A stretch of DNA of 64,000 bases from Deltaproteobacteria bacterium (GCA_029262355.1 JAJCZO010000163.1:1-64000), one strand, 5' to 3'; shown: positions 20,407 through 30,220, counted from the first letter of the stretch. The notes: generated from the letters alone by a model not told the origin. A program made the numbers and translations.

Positions 20407-20814
20407 ATGGGGACGATCTCGCCTCTGCCGCCCGGTCTCGTATCGGGCGAGACGTTCACGACCAGGCTCGGCGGCATCGCGATTGCGCGATCCGAGTCTC
20501 CTGCGGTGTTTTGGGTTCGGGCCGAGGGGATTATTACGCCGTCGCTCCTGCGCGAGGATCTCGCTCGGGCCGAGATCTTTGCCGCAGCTCACACGTCGGG
20601 TTGGGTGTACGTGGCCGATGTGACTGCGGTGCAAGCGGCGCACCCGATGAATGTGCTCGAGCTCCGGAGGATCCCGTCGCTTGCCCATCTGCAGCGATAC
20701 GTCGTGGTGACCTCGTCGAGGATTCAGCGCTGGCTCATTCGCGGCGGGCGTCGCTTCGTCAAGCCGGATGCGATCGTCGCCACCGTCGATGAGGCCTGGG
20801 CGCTCTGCACCTAG
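20407..20814 (+). CDS. Small protein of unknown function, possibly STAS-like
   Basis: Soluble 135-residue protein with no recognised motif. The pattern of short beta strands and helices (AVFWVRAEGIITPSLLRED, then SGWVYVADVTAV, then HLQRYVVVTSSRIQRWLI, then PDAIVATVDEAW) resembles the SpoIIAA/STAS fold in layout, but no signature is certain. It starts 1 bp after the stop of the DUF4198 gene, so the two are translationally coupled and may act together. Its stop lies 1 bp before the CTAG end of a palindromic repeat. Reported as a real gene because of the tight coupling and coding-like composition. Confidence 0.6.
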   Translation: MGTISPLPPGLVSGETFTTRLGGIAIARSESPAVFWVRAEGIITPSLLREDLARAEIFAAAHTSGWVYVADVTAVQAAHPMNVLELRRIPSLAHLQRYVVVTSSRIQRWLIRGGRRFVKPDAIVATVDEAWALCT

Positions 20815-20815
20815 C

Positions 20816-21000
20816 CTAGCAGGCTGTTGAAAAGCTCCTCCCGTCGCCAGGCCCCGCGTTGCGAAAACCAGCGAGAGTGCCCGACTATCGCGTCGTTTTC
20901 GCGCCTTGGCCTCGGGTGCGAATGGACGCACCTGGCTCGGTTCGGAGCTTTTCAACAACCTGCTAGCGCACCGCCGTTCACCCTAGGTCGATGGCGGTAC
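20816..21000. mobile_element. CTAG-bounded palindromic repeat, copy 1 (MITE-like)
   Basis: Non-coding palindromic element filling the gap between two convergent gene ends. It begins CTAGCAGGCTGTTGAAAAGC at 20816 and its first part ends GCTTTTCAACAACCTGCTAG at 20966, giving imperfect terminal inverted repeats. The inside is about 90% identical to copy 2 at 36205 but lacks 18 bases. A second, short hairpin follows with ACCGCC (20970-20975) pairing GGCGGT (20993-20998); it looks like an internally deleted form of the second part of copy 2. No open reading frame is inside, so any transposase would act in trans. It may also end transcription from both sides. Confidence 0.8.
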
Positions 21001-21016
21001 GCTCGTGTGGTGTGAA

Positions 21017-24000
21017 TCAGTTCGGGATGGTTGCCAAGGTCTCTCTCGTCCGTTCCTCGTGGCCGAACGCGCCCATGGCTTCCCATTGCCGAAGGGCCTC
21101 CTCGTAGCCTGATCGTGTGCCTGCGAGATCCGCGCCCTCCCGTGCGATCTCGGCTCGCGCTTCCGCCACGAAGGGAAGGTAGCCGCGTAAGCCGGCGGTC
21201 CTCAGGATCTCATGTGCTTCCTCGAGTGCCGCGATCGCCTGGTCGGGTCGGCTCGTGCGCGCAACGACCAGAAGGCTCAGGGCGAGAAGCGGGGCGTGGC
21301 CGGTGCGTTTCGTCAACTCCACACTGGCGCGCGCGGCACGTCCTGCCGCATCGGGGTCGACGGAAAGCTGTGCCGCGCACAGGATGTGGCCCCACTCGGG
21401 TCGGATGCCCTCGAGCCCGTACGCCACGATCGTACCTTCTGCTTCACGCGCGTGCTCGATGGCCAACCCGGCCTGGCCGGCCAACGTGTGCGCTTGTGCA
21501 GCGGCACAGTGAGCCAGTCCGACATACACCGGCGCGCCATGGCGCGCTGCCAGGTCGAGTGCCTGCTCGGCGTCGCGGACGGCGCCCGCCGCGTTGCCGG
21601 CATCGAATCGAATCTCGCCGGCGGACAGAAGTGCCGAGAGCCGGGCTTCGGTGCGACCGTCGTGGGTCGCCTCCTCCGTGGCGGCATCTGCGTCCGCGCG
21701 GGCCGCAGCGAACTCGCCGAGTCGCGAGCGGGCGAGGCCGCGCATCCCGATGAGGTAGGTGCGGGCGGAGAAGTCCCAGAAGCTGTGGTCTTCGTTGGTG
21801 GGCGCCAGGTGAGGCGCGTGGAGGTCGAGCAGCGCGGTTAGGTTGGCGAGCTTGCCTAGGTAGAGCAGCGAGGTGGTGAGTGGGACGAGAGCCATGAGCG
21901 CCAGCTCGGGTTCTCCGAGCGCCATGGCTCGGTCGTACGTCTCGCGTCCTAGGCGCTCGCGTCCCAGATGGTCCCCGCGCATCGAGAGGCAGACGCCGAA
22001 CCCTACGGCGATGCGGGCGCGCAGCCGCTCGTCACCGAGTCGTTCGGCGATGCGGGTGCCTTCGGCATATAAGCGGTCCTCCTCCTCGGCGTCCATTCCG
22101 GCGCGCCAGGCGAGGTGAAGGAGGCGGGCTCGTGCGTGTACGGCGAGCGTGTTGGTCTCGGGGCTCTCCGGGCCCCGGTCGAGGATCTCGACGGCGCGCC
22201 GATCGTGGCGCAGCGCCTCCGGAATGTCCTTGGTCCCGACCCAGATTGCTGCCCGGGAGTGCCAGCGTGCTGCGTCGAGTAGCTCGCCTCCTTGCTCGTA
22301 GTGTTGCGCGAGGAGCGCGGCCCGTTCGTCGAGCTTATCCGAATGCAGATCGGCGATCGCGCGCGCCGCGGCCCGGTGGGTCCTCGCTCGCCGCTCCTGC
22401 AGTTGCGAGTGGTAGGCGACTTCCTGCGTGAGCGGATGCTTGAAGGCAAACCGGCGCACGGGGTAGAGCGCTTCTTCGAAGATCATCTCCCCGGACTGGA
22501 GTGAGGCGAGAGGCGCAGCGAGTTGGCTGCGGGGCAGGCCCGTCGTCTTCTCCAGCACCGGTTCCTCGAAGAACTTGCCGAGCACGGACGCTGTTTGGAG
22601 GAGGGACTTCTGCCCGTCGTTCAGACGATCGATGCGCGCGGCGAGAACCGCCCGTACGCTGCCCGGGATCGCGAGGGACCGCACCGCGGTTCTCAACTTG
22701 TACGCGCCCCGTTTGCCCCGCAGGTCGCCACTCTCGATCAGGGATTGCACGACCTCCTCGATGAAGAACGGATTGCCGCGGGTGCGTTCCTCGATCATGC
22801 GTGGCAGCGCGTATACGGTGTGGTCGTCGCCGAGGAGGTCGGTGAGCAGGGTCCGTGCCTGTGAGGATTCGAGTGGACGGAGTCGCGCGGCGGTGTGGTT
22901 CGCCCAGCCGTGCCAGCGGCCGTTGTACTCCGGTCGGTAGTTCGTCACGACGAGCGTTCGCGTGCCCGCGATGGCCGCAAGCCAACCCGCCAGCATCTCG
23001 TCGCTTGCGGCATCGAGCCAGTGCAGGTCTTCCCACAAGAGCACGCCGCCCTGTTGGCGATTTCGCGCTTCGGATGCGCGGCAAACGAACTCGAGAAGTT
23101 GGCGCTTCCTTGCGTCGGGATCCATTTCGACCGGAGGTGAATCCGGATCGGCGATCCCCATGAACTCGAACACGACGGGGAGGGACTCGGACAGCGTGGG
23201 GTCCCACAGAACCGCCCGCCCGGCGACCTTCTCTCGCGCTTTGGCGGGGTCGTCGCGCTCGTCGACGTCGAATGAGCTCCGGAAGACCGACAGCCACGGA
23301 AGCAGAGGGGTCGACCGGCCATGCGAGACGGCGCTGCCTTCGGCAACCCGGATGCCGCGGGCGCGGCACCGCTCCAGAAACTCGAACGAGAGGCGGCTCT
23401 TGCCCACGCCGGCTTCGCCGATGAGGCTGACGATTTGCGCCTCCCCGTCGAGGGAGCGCTCCAATTTTCCTTCGAGCAGCTTCATCTCGTCGGCACGGCC
23501 GACGAAGAGGGACAGACCGCGCGTCCGTGACAGGTCGAAACGGGTGCGCAGGGCACCCACGCCCTGGAGCTCGTAGGCGTGGATGGGCTCCGCGACCCCG
23601 CGGATCTCGAACTCGCCCAGATCGCGCAACTGAAGGAAACCTTCGACGAGCTTCGCCGTGCTCTCGGTGAGGTAGGCATTGCCGGGCGCGGCGAGCTGCT
23701 CCATCCGTTGGGCGAGTCCGACCGTATGGCCCTGCGCGGTGTAGTCCATGCGCAAGTCGTCACCGATCTTGCCGACCACGACTTCGCCCGAATGAAGGCC
23801 CATGCGAACCGAGAAATTGAGCCCGCGCGAGCGCTTGAGCTCTTCGGCGTAGCCGCGGAGGTCCGTGCGCAGGGCGAGCGCCGCATAGCAGGCACGACGC
23901 GCATGGTCTTCGTGGGCAATCGGCGCCCCGAAGAGCGCCATGATACCGTCGCCGGTGTACTGATTGATCGTCCCCTCGAAGCGGTGGACGCCGTCGCCGA

Positions 24001-24283
24001 GGATGCCGAAGAAGCGGTCCAGGATGACGTGCCAGCTCTCTGCCTCGACCTCCTCGGCGAGAGCCATTGATCCCTTGATGTCGGCGAACAGTACCGTGAC
24101 TTGCTTCCGTTCGCCTTCGAGTGCACTTCGCGAGTTCAGGATGCGTTCGGCGAGATGTTTCGGCGTGTAGCTGCGTGGGTGAAACCCATCGCTCGGCGCC
24201 GGCTGCGCGGGGAGGCGTGTGCCGCACTCCTCGCAGAACTTCGCGCGGGTGCTGTTGGTGTGTTCGCAGCTGGGACACGTCAT
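21017..24283 (-). CDS. Class III nucleotide cyclase with zinc ribbon, AAA ATPase and TPR-like C-terminus
   Basis: Large cytosolic regulator, 1088 residues. An N-terminal zinc ribbon (CPSCEH at 3-8, CEECG near 17-21) precedes a class III adenylate/guanylate cyclase domain at about 60-230. That domain shows TVLFADIKGSMALAEE with the metal Asp and YTGDGIMALFGAP with the second Asp. Next is an NTPase domain of the STAND type with P-loop GEAGVGKSR near 290, a FVGRADEMKLL lead-in, and LLWEDLHWLDAAS as Walker B. The last 450 residues are helical repeats of TPR kind, rich in Ala and Leu. Proteins of this layout are common in environmental bacteria and are thought to couple cNMP synthesis to a signal; the ligand is unknown. 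Confidence 0.9.
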   Translation of the reverse strand: MTCPSCEHTNSTRAKFCEECGTRLPAQPAPSDGFHPRSYTPKHLAERILNSRSALEGERKQVTVLFADIKGSMALAEEVEAESWHVILDRFFGILGDGVHRFEGTINQYTGDGIMALFGAPIAHEDHARRACYAALALRTDLRGYAEELKRSRGLNFSVRMGLHSGEVVVGKIGDDLRMDYTAQGHTVGLAQRMEQLAAPGNAYLTESTAKLVEGFLQLRDLGEFEIRGVAEPIHAYELQGVGALRTRFDLSRTRGLSLFVGRADEMKLLEGKLERSLDGEAQIVSLIGEAGVGKSRLSFEFLERCRARGIRVAEGSAVSHGRSTPLLPWLSVFRSSFDVDERDDPAKAREKVAGRAVLWDPTLSESLPVVFEFMGIADPDSPPVEMDPDARKRQLLEFVCRASEARNRQQGGVLLWEDLHWLDAASDEMLAGWLAAIAGTRTLVVTNYRPEYNGRWHGWANHTAARLRPLESSQARTLLTDLLGDDHTVYALPRMIEERTRGNPFFIEEVVQSLIESGDLRGKRGAYKLRTAVRSLAIPGSVRAVLAARIDRLNDGQKSLLQTASVLGKFFEEPVLEKTTGLPRSQLAAPLASLQSGEMIFEEALYPVRRFAFKHPLTQEVAYHSQLQERRARTHRAAARAIADLHSDKLDERAALLAQHYEQGGELLDAARWHSRAAIWVGTKDIPEALRHDRRAVEILDRGPESPETNTLAVHARARLLHLAWRAGMDAEEEDRLYAEGTRIAERLGDERLRARIAVGFGVCLSMRGDHLGRERLGRETYDRAMALGEPELALMALVPLTTSLLYLGKLANLTALLDLHAPHLAPTNEDHSFWDFSARTYLIGMRGLARSRLGEFAAARADADAATEEATHDGRTEARLSALLSAGEIRFDAGNAAGAVRDAEQALDLAARHGAPVYVGLAHCAAAQAHTLAGQAGLAIEHAREAEGTIVAYGLEGIRPEWGHILCAAQLSVDPDAAGRAARASVELTKRTGHAPLLALSLLVVARTSRPDQAIAALEEAHEILRTAGLRGYLPFVAEARAEIAREGADLAGTRSGYEEALRQWEAMGAFGHEERTRETLATIPN

Positions 24284-24319
24284 CGGACGATCGAGTCTAC
24301 CGTAGACGAGGGCGGAGCG

Positions 24320-25552
24320 TCAGGTCGCCCGTGTCTTTGCGCGCGCCCACGCGATGGCGGGCTCTTCGATGAAGCGCCGCGACAGCCAACCCGCAAAGAG
24401 CGCGCTGGGGATGACGAGCGCAGTCAGGCAGAGGAACTGGGCGTCGCCAGACCCCTCGATCCACCCAAAGGTGTGCGAGAAGAGCAGAATGAGTGGGAAG
24501 TGCCAGAGAAATGCGCCGTAGCTGACGTCGCCGAGCCACCGAGCCAGGGGATTGGCCATGAACCATTGCGCACGGGGCGAGCCCAGCGAGGTGGTGAGCA
24601 TCAGGGCGGCGAATGCGAACGCGGGGATCAGGTCGTCGAAATATCTGGCGTAGATCCCGACCGGGGCCCCCTTGGAGACGCTTCCGTACCCCACCATCGA
24701 GCCGATCAGCAGAATCAGGACGCCGACCTGAAGTGGGGCGGGACGCCGCGTCCACGACGGGGCGTCCGCACCGTCGGGTGCGACCCTTGCCTGGACGTAG
24801 AGGTACGCGGCGCTCATTCCGAATGCGAAGTGGCCGAGGTAGCCCGGGAATTGCTCGAGCAGCCGCGGTGCGTTCCCGCCGACCGCATTTCCCGCCCCGA
24901 CTGCCGCGGCTACCGACGGCAGATGAAAGGCCAGCCAGCGCCAGCCGAGGCCGGCGCCGAGCCCGAGCGCCAGCCCCAGGCGCGGGTTTCGGAAGAAGAG
25001 CCCGGCGACCAGGGGAAGGAAGACGTAGAAGATCGCTTCGACCGACAGCGACCACAGGGCACCGTTCACGCCAAAACCCATTACACTTGCGTGGAAATCG
25101 AATTGTCGCAGCAGCCAGCGGGGCGCGGAGTGCTGCAGGAACAGGACGTGCAGCAGCAGGACGATCCAGCCCCCGATGCTCGCGAACGGAGACGCGAACC
25201 GGGTCAAGAACGGGGTCGCTGCGCCCTGGACGATCAGAGCCACGTAGTAGGCCGGCATGATCCGGGCGGCCCGGCGGATCGCATAGCTCCACAGGGACCC
25301 GAACGCGCCCCCCCGGCGTACGACCGGCAAGAACAGCACGAAGCCACTGATCACGAAGAAGAAATCGACCCCCATCCCGGCGGCGACGATCAGTGCTCGC
25401 AATGGCCCGCCATCCAGCGGGGGGTCGGTGTAGAGCCAACAATGGAAGACCGCGACCAGGAGGGCGGACGTTCCGCGGAACCCGTCGATCACGGGTACAT
25501 GAGCTGGAACGGCCGCGGATGCGTCGCCGTACGTCGGTCGGGCCTCGGCCAT
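24320..25552 (-). CDS. Acyltransferase family 3 membrane protein (OafA/YrhL type)
   Basis: Polytopic inner-membrane acyltransferase that adds acyl groups to surface sugars or lipids. With the start at 25552 (MAEARPTYG) the protein is 410 residues with about ten membrane segments. Family landmarks are HVPVIDGFRGTSALLVAVFH with the catalytic His in the first segment, GVDFFFVISGFVLF, and NGALWSLSVEAIFYVFLPL. The open frame extends upstream to 26077, but that part lies antisense to ppdK and has no family match, so it was left out. The gene diverges from ppdK with a 129-bp gap. The acyl acceptor is not known. Confidence 0.88.
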   Translation of the reverse strand: MAEARPTYGDASAAVPAHVPVIDGFRGTSALLVAVFHCWLYTDPPLDGGPLRALIVAAGMGVDFFFVISGFVLFLPVVRRGGAFGSLWSYAIRRAARIMPAYYVALIVQGAATPFLTRFASPFASIGGWIVLLLHVLFLQHSAPRWLLRQFDFHASVMGFGVNGALWSLSVEAIFYVFLPLVAGLFFRNPRLGLALGLGAGLGWRWLAFHLPSVAAAVGAGNAVGGNAPRLLEQFPGYLGHFAFGMSAAYLYVQARVAPDGADAPSWTRRPAPLQVGVLILLIGSMVGYGSVSKGAPVGIYARYFDDLIPAFAFAALMLTTSLGSPRAQWFMANPLARWLGDVSYGAFLWHFPLILLFSHTFGWIEGSGDAQFLCLTALVIPSALFAGWLSRRFIEEPAIAWARAKTRAT

Positions 25553-25665
25553 CTCGCAAAGGGGGTTGCCGATTTCGTCTCCGGAAGTCCAGGCCGGTCG
25601 TGGCAGGTGTGGAGGTTGGGTGGTAGGGATCTGCCTTTCCACGCCCCGGGACGCGGGCGAAATTC

Positions 25666-25684
25666 GGAGGAGATCCACACCATG
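25666..25684 (+). promoter_or_regulatory. Strong ribosome binding site fixing the ppdK start
   Basis: GGAGGAG at 25666-25672 lies 9 bases before the ATG at 25682. It is the best Shine-Dalgarno match near the gene and decides that the Lys/Ala-rich tail is translated. There is no Met or good site at the usual PPDK start position about 76 codons later. Confidence 0.8.
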
Positions 25685-28618
25685 GCACGTGCGAAGAAGC
25701 TCGCGAAGGGCAAGAAGGCCGACGGGCGCAAGAAGACCGTCAAGAAGGGCGCCGCGAGCAAGGCTCGAGCTGGATCCTCCAAGAAGGCGGGCGCTGTGAA
25801 GAAGAAGAAATCGGCTTCGGAGAAGAAGGCCGCAGCCAAGAAAAAGCCGACAAAGGCCGCGAAGAAGCTGGTCCGGAAGGCCAAAAAGAAGGCTGGCGCG
25901 AAGGGGAAGGTCAAGTACCTGTATGCCTTCGGCGGCGGCCGGGCGGATGGCCAGGCGAAGATGAAGAATCTTCTCGGCGGCAAGGGTGCAAACCTCGCTG
26001 AGATGGCATCTCTCGGTCTGCCGGTTCCTCCGGGCTTCACGATTTCGACGGACGTCTGCACCTACTTCTACGATCACAAGCGCACATACCCGCGTGAGCT
26101 CGCCGGTGCGGTTCAGCAGGCTGTCGCGAAGGTCGAGCGTCTCATGGGCAAGGGCTTTGGTGACGGTGCGAACCCGCTGCTCGTTTCGGTTCGCTCGGGT
26201 GCGCGTACATCGATGCCGGGCATGATGGACACCGTTCTGAACCTAGGGCTGAACGACAAGACGGTCGTCGGGTTGGCTGAAGTCTCCGGGAACGAGCGCT
26301 TTGCGTACGATTCGTATCGTCGTTTCATTCAGATGTACGGCGACGTCGTCATGGAGATGGAGCCGGAGAGCAAGACGGAGCGGGATCCGTTCGAGCTCTT
26401 GATCGAAGACAAGAAGGCCAAGCGCGGCACCGAGAACGACCTCGACCTCACGACCCAGGACTTGAAGGAGCTCGTCGTCGAGTTCAAAGCCCTCGTGCGC
26501 AAGCGCACCGGGAAGCAGTTCCCCGACGATCCCTGGGAGCAGCTTTGGGGCGCGATCGGCGCGGTCTTCGGTTCGTGGATGAACCAGCGCGCCATCACCT
26601 ATCGTCGACTGTATTCCATCCCTGCCGACTGGGGTACCGCGGTCAACGTGCAGGCGATGGTCTTCGGCAACCTAGGCGAGGATTGTGCGACGGGCGTTGC
26701 CTTCACGCGAGATCCCGGCAACGGAAACAAAGACTTCTATGGCGAGTTCCTCGTGAACGCGCAGGGTGAGGACGTGGTTGCCGGTACTCGTACCCCGCAG
26801 AAGATCACGCTGAAGGCGTCGCGTGAGCTCGCGAAGGCGAGCGACCAGCGCGAGGCCGACCGCAAGAAGGACGCTCCCTCTCTCGAGGAGGTCATGCCGA
26901 AGGCCTACAAGGAGCTGCGCAAAATCGCAGCCACGCTCGAGAAGCACTACCGCGACATGCAGGACATCGAGTTCACCATCGAGAACAAGAGCCTCTTCAT
27001 GCTGCAGACCCGCAACGGGAAGCGGACCGCGGCATCGGCGCTCAAGGTCGCGGTCGACATGGTGAAGGAGAAGTTGATCAAGCCGAAGGTCGCCGTCACT
27101 CGGGTGCCTGCGGCGGCACTCGACGCGCTCCTCCATCCCCAGGTCGATCCGAAGGCGAAGAAAGATCTGCTCGCGAAGGGACTGCCGGCCTCGCCGGGGG
27201 CCGCCGCCGGTGAGATCGTGTTTTCGGCCGACGACGCGGCCGAAGCCGCAGAGGCCGGCCGCAAAACCATCCTGGTCAGGGTGGAGACTTCGCCCGAGGA
27301 CATCCACGGGATGAACGCGGCCGAGGGCATCCTCACCGCGCGCGGCGGTGCCACCTCTCATGCCGCAGTGGTCGGTCGCGGTATGGGCAAGCCCTGCGTC
27401 GTCGGGTGCGGCGCGCTGCGGATCAACTACGAGAAGGGCACGATGCACGCCGGGGATCGCGAGCTGAAGGCCGGCGATGAGATCACGCTCGACGGCGCTA
27501 CGGGCGAGATCTTCGTTGGTCTCGTGCCGACGGTCGAAGCGGAACTCTCGGGTGATTTCGACAAGCTGATGAAGTGGGCCGATTCCGTGCGCTCGCTCAA
27601 CGTGCGCGCCAACGCCGATACTCCGCACGATGCCAAGGTGGCGCGGGAGTTCGGTGCTGAGGGCATCGGGCTCTGTCGTACCGAGCACATGTTCTTCGAG
27701 GGCGATCGTATCGATGCCGTTCGCGAGATGATTCTGGCGGAGGACACCGACGGCCGACGTCGCGCACTCGCGAAGATTCTTCCGATGCAGAAGAAGGACT
27801 TCGTGGGCATTCTCGAGGCCATGAAGGGGTTGCCGGTCACGATCCGACTCCTCGACCCGCCGCTGCATGAGTTCATTCCGCACACCGATGCCGAGATTTC
27901 CGATTTGGCTCTCAAGATCGGTGTTTCCGCCGAGGTGCTGTTGCAGAAGCGCGACTCACTGCACGAGTTGAATCCGATGCTCGGGCACCGCGGCTGTCGC
28001 CTCGGGGTCACCTTCCCCGAGATCTACGAGGTCCAGGTGCGCGCGATCATGGAGGCGGCGTGTGAGCTCGTAGGTCGTAAGGTGAAGGTCCTGCCGGAGA
28101 TCATGATTCCGTTGGTTGGTGTCGACACGGAGTTGGAGCGGCTCCGCGCTCTCGCCGAGCGCATCGCCCAAGAGGTCGTGGCCGAGTACAAGGTCAAGGT
28201 GCCCTACACCATCGGTACGATGATCGAGGTCCCGCGCGCCGCGATTACCGCAGGAGAGATCGCGGCTCACGCGGACTTCTTCTCCTTCGGCACGAACGAT
28301 CTGACCCAGATGACGATGGGGCTGTCGCGCGACGATGCCGGCAAGTTCCTGCCGTACTACGTCGAGAGCGGTGTTCTCGAGAACGATCCTTTCGTTTCGG
28401 TCGATCAGACCGGCGTTGGCTTCTTGATGGCCCACGCGGTGAAGGCGGGCCGGTCTGCCCGACCAGGTCTGAAGTGCGGCATCTGCGGCGAGCACGGCGG
28501 TGACCCTGCCTCCGTGGTCTTTTGCCACGAAATCGGGCTCGACTACGTCTCGTGTTCGCCGTTTCGGGTGCCGATCGCCCGACTCGCGGCGGCCCAGGCC
28601 GCGCTTGCCGAAGACTGA
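25682..28618 (+). CDS. ppdK: Pyruvate, phosphate dikinase with histone-H1-like N-terminal tail
   Basis: Interconverts pyruvate, ATP and phosphate with PEP, AMP and PPi in central carbon metabolism. Of 978 residues, 77-978 match the family along their length. The N-terminal nucleotide-binding part has YLYAFGGG, GGKGANLAEM and MPGMMDTVLNLGLN. The central phospho-His is in GGATSHAAVVGRGMGKPC. The C-terminal PEP/pyruvate barrel has TEHMFF, PMLGHRGCRLG, FFSFGTNDLTQM and CGICGEHGGDP with its catalytic Cys. Residues 1-76 are an extra tail with 30 Lys, 19 Ala and 4 Arg but only 2 acidic residues, like bacterial histone-H1-like proteins. Normal PPDK starts right at the K-x-Y-L-F-G-G segment. The tail may bind nucleic acid or polyphosphate; this is a guess. 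Confidence 0.95.
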   Translation: MARAKKLAKGKKADGRKKTVKKGAASKARAGSSKKAGAVKKKKSASEKKAAAKKKPTKAAKKLVRKAKKKAGAKGKVKYLYAFGGGRADGQAKMKNLLGGKGANLAEMASLGLPVPPGFTISTDVCTYFYDHKRTYPRELAGAVQQAVAKVERLMGKGFGDGANPLLVSVRSGARTSMPGMMDTVLNLGLNDKTVVGLAEVSGNERFAYDSYRRFIQMYGDVVMEMEPESKTERDPFELLIEDKKAKRGTENDLDLTTQDLKELVVEFKALVRKRTGKQFPDDPWEQLWGAIGAVFGSWMNQRAITYRRLYSIPADWGTAVNVQAMVFGNLGEDCATGVAFTRDPGNGNKDFYGEFLVNAQGEDVVAGTRTPQKITLKASRELAKASDQREADRKKDAPSLEEVMPKAYKELRKIAATLEKHYRDMQDIEFTIENKSLFMLQTRNGKRTAASALKVAVDMVKEKLIKPKVAVTRVPAAALDALLHPQVDPKAKKDLLAKGLPASPGAAAGEIVFSADDAAEAAEAGRKTILVRVETSPEDIHGMNAAEGILTARGGATSHAAVVGRGMGKPCVVGCGALRINYEKGTMHAGDRELKAGDEITLDGATGEIFVGLVPTVEAELSGDFDKLMKWADSVRSLNVRANADTPHDAKVAREFGAEGIGLCRTEHMFFEGDRIDAVREMILAEDTDGRRRALAKILPMQKKDFVGILEAMKGLPVTIRLLDPPLHEFIPHTDAEISDLALKIGVSAEVLLQKRDSLHELNPMLGHRGCRLGVTFPEIYEVQVRAIMEAACELVGRKVKVLPEIMIPLVGVDTELERLRALAERIAQEVVAEYKVKVPYTIGTMIEVPRAAITAGEIAAHADFFSFGTNDLTQMTMGLSRDDAGKFLPYYVESGVLENDPFVSVDQTGVGFLMAHAVKAGRSARPGLKCGICGEHGGDPASVVFCHEIGLDYVSCSPFRVPIARLAAAQAALAED

Positions 28619-28729
28619 GCTCCCACAGCGCATTGGGTCCCGTCCGTAGCCGAGATCGCCGCCCTATAGAGTGGTCCGTCTTGACTTTTCGGGCGGGATG
28701 ACGACCAGTCTGCCGAAGCGGCAAGGCCG

Positions 28730-30220
28730 GTGCGTCAGGATGCGCGGGAAGGCCGTCGTCTTGGGAATCCCGATTCTGTGCGCGATCTGATCTCACGGCT
28801 GGGCGGCATTGGAGCCTCGTTGGCCGATCCGTTCATCCCGCGCTCCATCCGAGTGACGGGCGTGGAGGCCGTGCGTCGCGCGCGTCTGGTCATCGGTGTC
28901 AGTCTGTCCAGCGCCGTCCTGCTCATCGTGGGTTCGGTAAACGCCTACCTCGATGGCGCTGCGTGGGTCGCGCACTGGCCACTGATGGCGATGGCGTACC
29001 TGCTCACGGTACCCTTCATCCTGCGGTTTACGGGATCGGTAGGTCTCGCGGCGAATCTCGTCGTCGCGGCCGTCGCCGTTACGATCGGCTTCGGTAACGC
29101 GGCTCGCTATGCCGGGGGGCATGCTCCGTTGATCGCAACGGCGATGATCCCGATGGTTGCCGTGCTGCTCGGCGGGTGGCGGACGGGGCTGGTGTGGGGC
29201 GGGCTCAGCGTTGCTCAGATCACGCTTCTTGCGGCCGCGCATACGGGCGAGATCGAACTCGCCGCATTCCTCGTTCCATCGGAAGCGGTGATTCAAGGAA
29301 CCAGCCGGATGCGCGCCTCCGGTGTGCTGACCGTCATCCTCATCTTGGCGCTGGTTTACGATTTCCTGAAGGCGCGCTCGCTCCGGGAGGCGGCCGAGGC
29401 GAGAGACCGCGCCGAGCTTGCGGATCGGGCCAAGACCGAGTTCGTGGCCAGCCTGAGTCACGAGGTGCGGACGCCGATCTCCGTGATCATCGGCATCACC
29501 GACATGCTTCTCGATTCTGATCTCGACCGGGATCAACGAGAACTCGTTCGTACCCTGCGAAGGTCTGGTGGCAATCTCCTTGGCTTGGTGAACGACCTGC
29601 TCGACCTGTCGAAGATCGAAGCCGGCCGCTTGGAGATCGAGTCGATCCCATTCGATGTTGCCGTGGTTGCGAGTGACGTGCGCCGACAGCTCGACCAGGC
29701 GGCTGCTGCCAAGGGGATTGCGTTCGACGCCAAGATCCCCGCGGATCTTCCTCGGGTCATGGGCGACCCGGGCCGACTGCGTCAGGTCCTCCTCAACCTG
29801 GTCGGGAACGCCATCAAGTTCACGTCCGAGGGGGGCGTCGAGCTCGAGGTGGTTCTCGGAAGACGCCGCGGCGACAAGGTTACGGTTGGTTTCGCGGTGA
29901 GCGACACCGGCGTTGGAATGCCGGCCGACCAACTGCCCCGCCTGTTCGAGCGCTACGCGCAGCTCGATGCGTCTACCGCGCGCGTCTCAGGCGGGAGCGG
30001 GTTGGGGCTGCCCATCAGCCAGGAGCTGGTGAAGCAGATGAAGGGGAAGCTCTCGGCGACCAGCCAGCCGGGACTCGGTTCGCGATTTTCCTTCTCGCTG
30101 TCGATGCAGGTCGTCGCCGTTCAGAATGCCGGGCGCCCCGGGACGCTCCTCGCCGTCGAGGCCGACGAGCGGCCCGTGGTGGCAGACGAGCGCGCGAAGC
30201 ACTCGATCGTCGCCTCCTGA
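28730..30220 (+). CDS. Orphan membrane sensor histidine kinase
   Basis: Inner-membrane histidine kinase, up to 496 residues. About six hydrophobic segments occupy residues 50-220, with little periplasmic loop, so it probably senses within the membrane. A short coiled linker (EAAEARDRAELADRAKTEF) leads to the HisKA domain with FVASLSHEVRTPISVIIG, carrying the phospho-His. The ATPase domain follows with N-box LNLVGNAIKFTSEGG, DTGVGMP and GGSGLGLPISQELV. No response regulator is adjacent, so its partner is elsewhere. The start may be GTG 28730 or GTG 28778. It follows ppdK by 111 bp on the same strand. Confidence 0.9.
   Translation: MRQDAREGRRLGNPDSVRDLISRLGGIGASLADPFIPRSIRVTGVEAVRRARLVIGVSLSSAVLLIVGSVNAYLDGAAWVAHWPLMAMAYLLTVPFILRFTGSVGLAANLVVAAVAVTIGFGNAARYAGGHAPLIATAMIPMVAVLLGGWRTGLVWGGLSVAQITLLAAAHTGEIELAAFLVPSEAVIQGTSRMRASGVLTVILILALVYDFLKARSLREAAEARDRAELADRAKTEFVASLSHEVRTPISVIIGITDMLLDSDLDRDQRELVRTLRRSGGNLLGLVNDLLDLSKIEAGRLEIESIPFDVAVVASDVRRQLDQAAAAKGIAFDAKIPADLPRVMGDPGRLRQVLLNLVGNAIKFTSEGGVELEVVLGRRRGDKVTVGFAVSDTGVGMPADQLPRLFERYAQLDASTARVSGGSGLGLPISQELVKQMKGKLSATSQPGLGSRFSFSLSMQVVAVQNAGRPGTLLAVEADERPVVADERAKHSIVAS

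Noticed and set aside
24101-25681. Open frame upstream of and in frame with ppdK
   Set aside because: It lies antisense to the acyltransferase and the cyclase start, is charged and low complexity, and the strong ribosome binding site at 25666 marks the true ppdK start.
26672-27883. 403-codon antisense open frame inside ppdK
   Set aside because: A shadow of ppdK codon bias; no domain or start signal.
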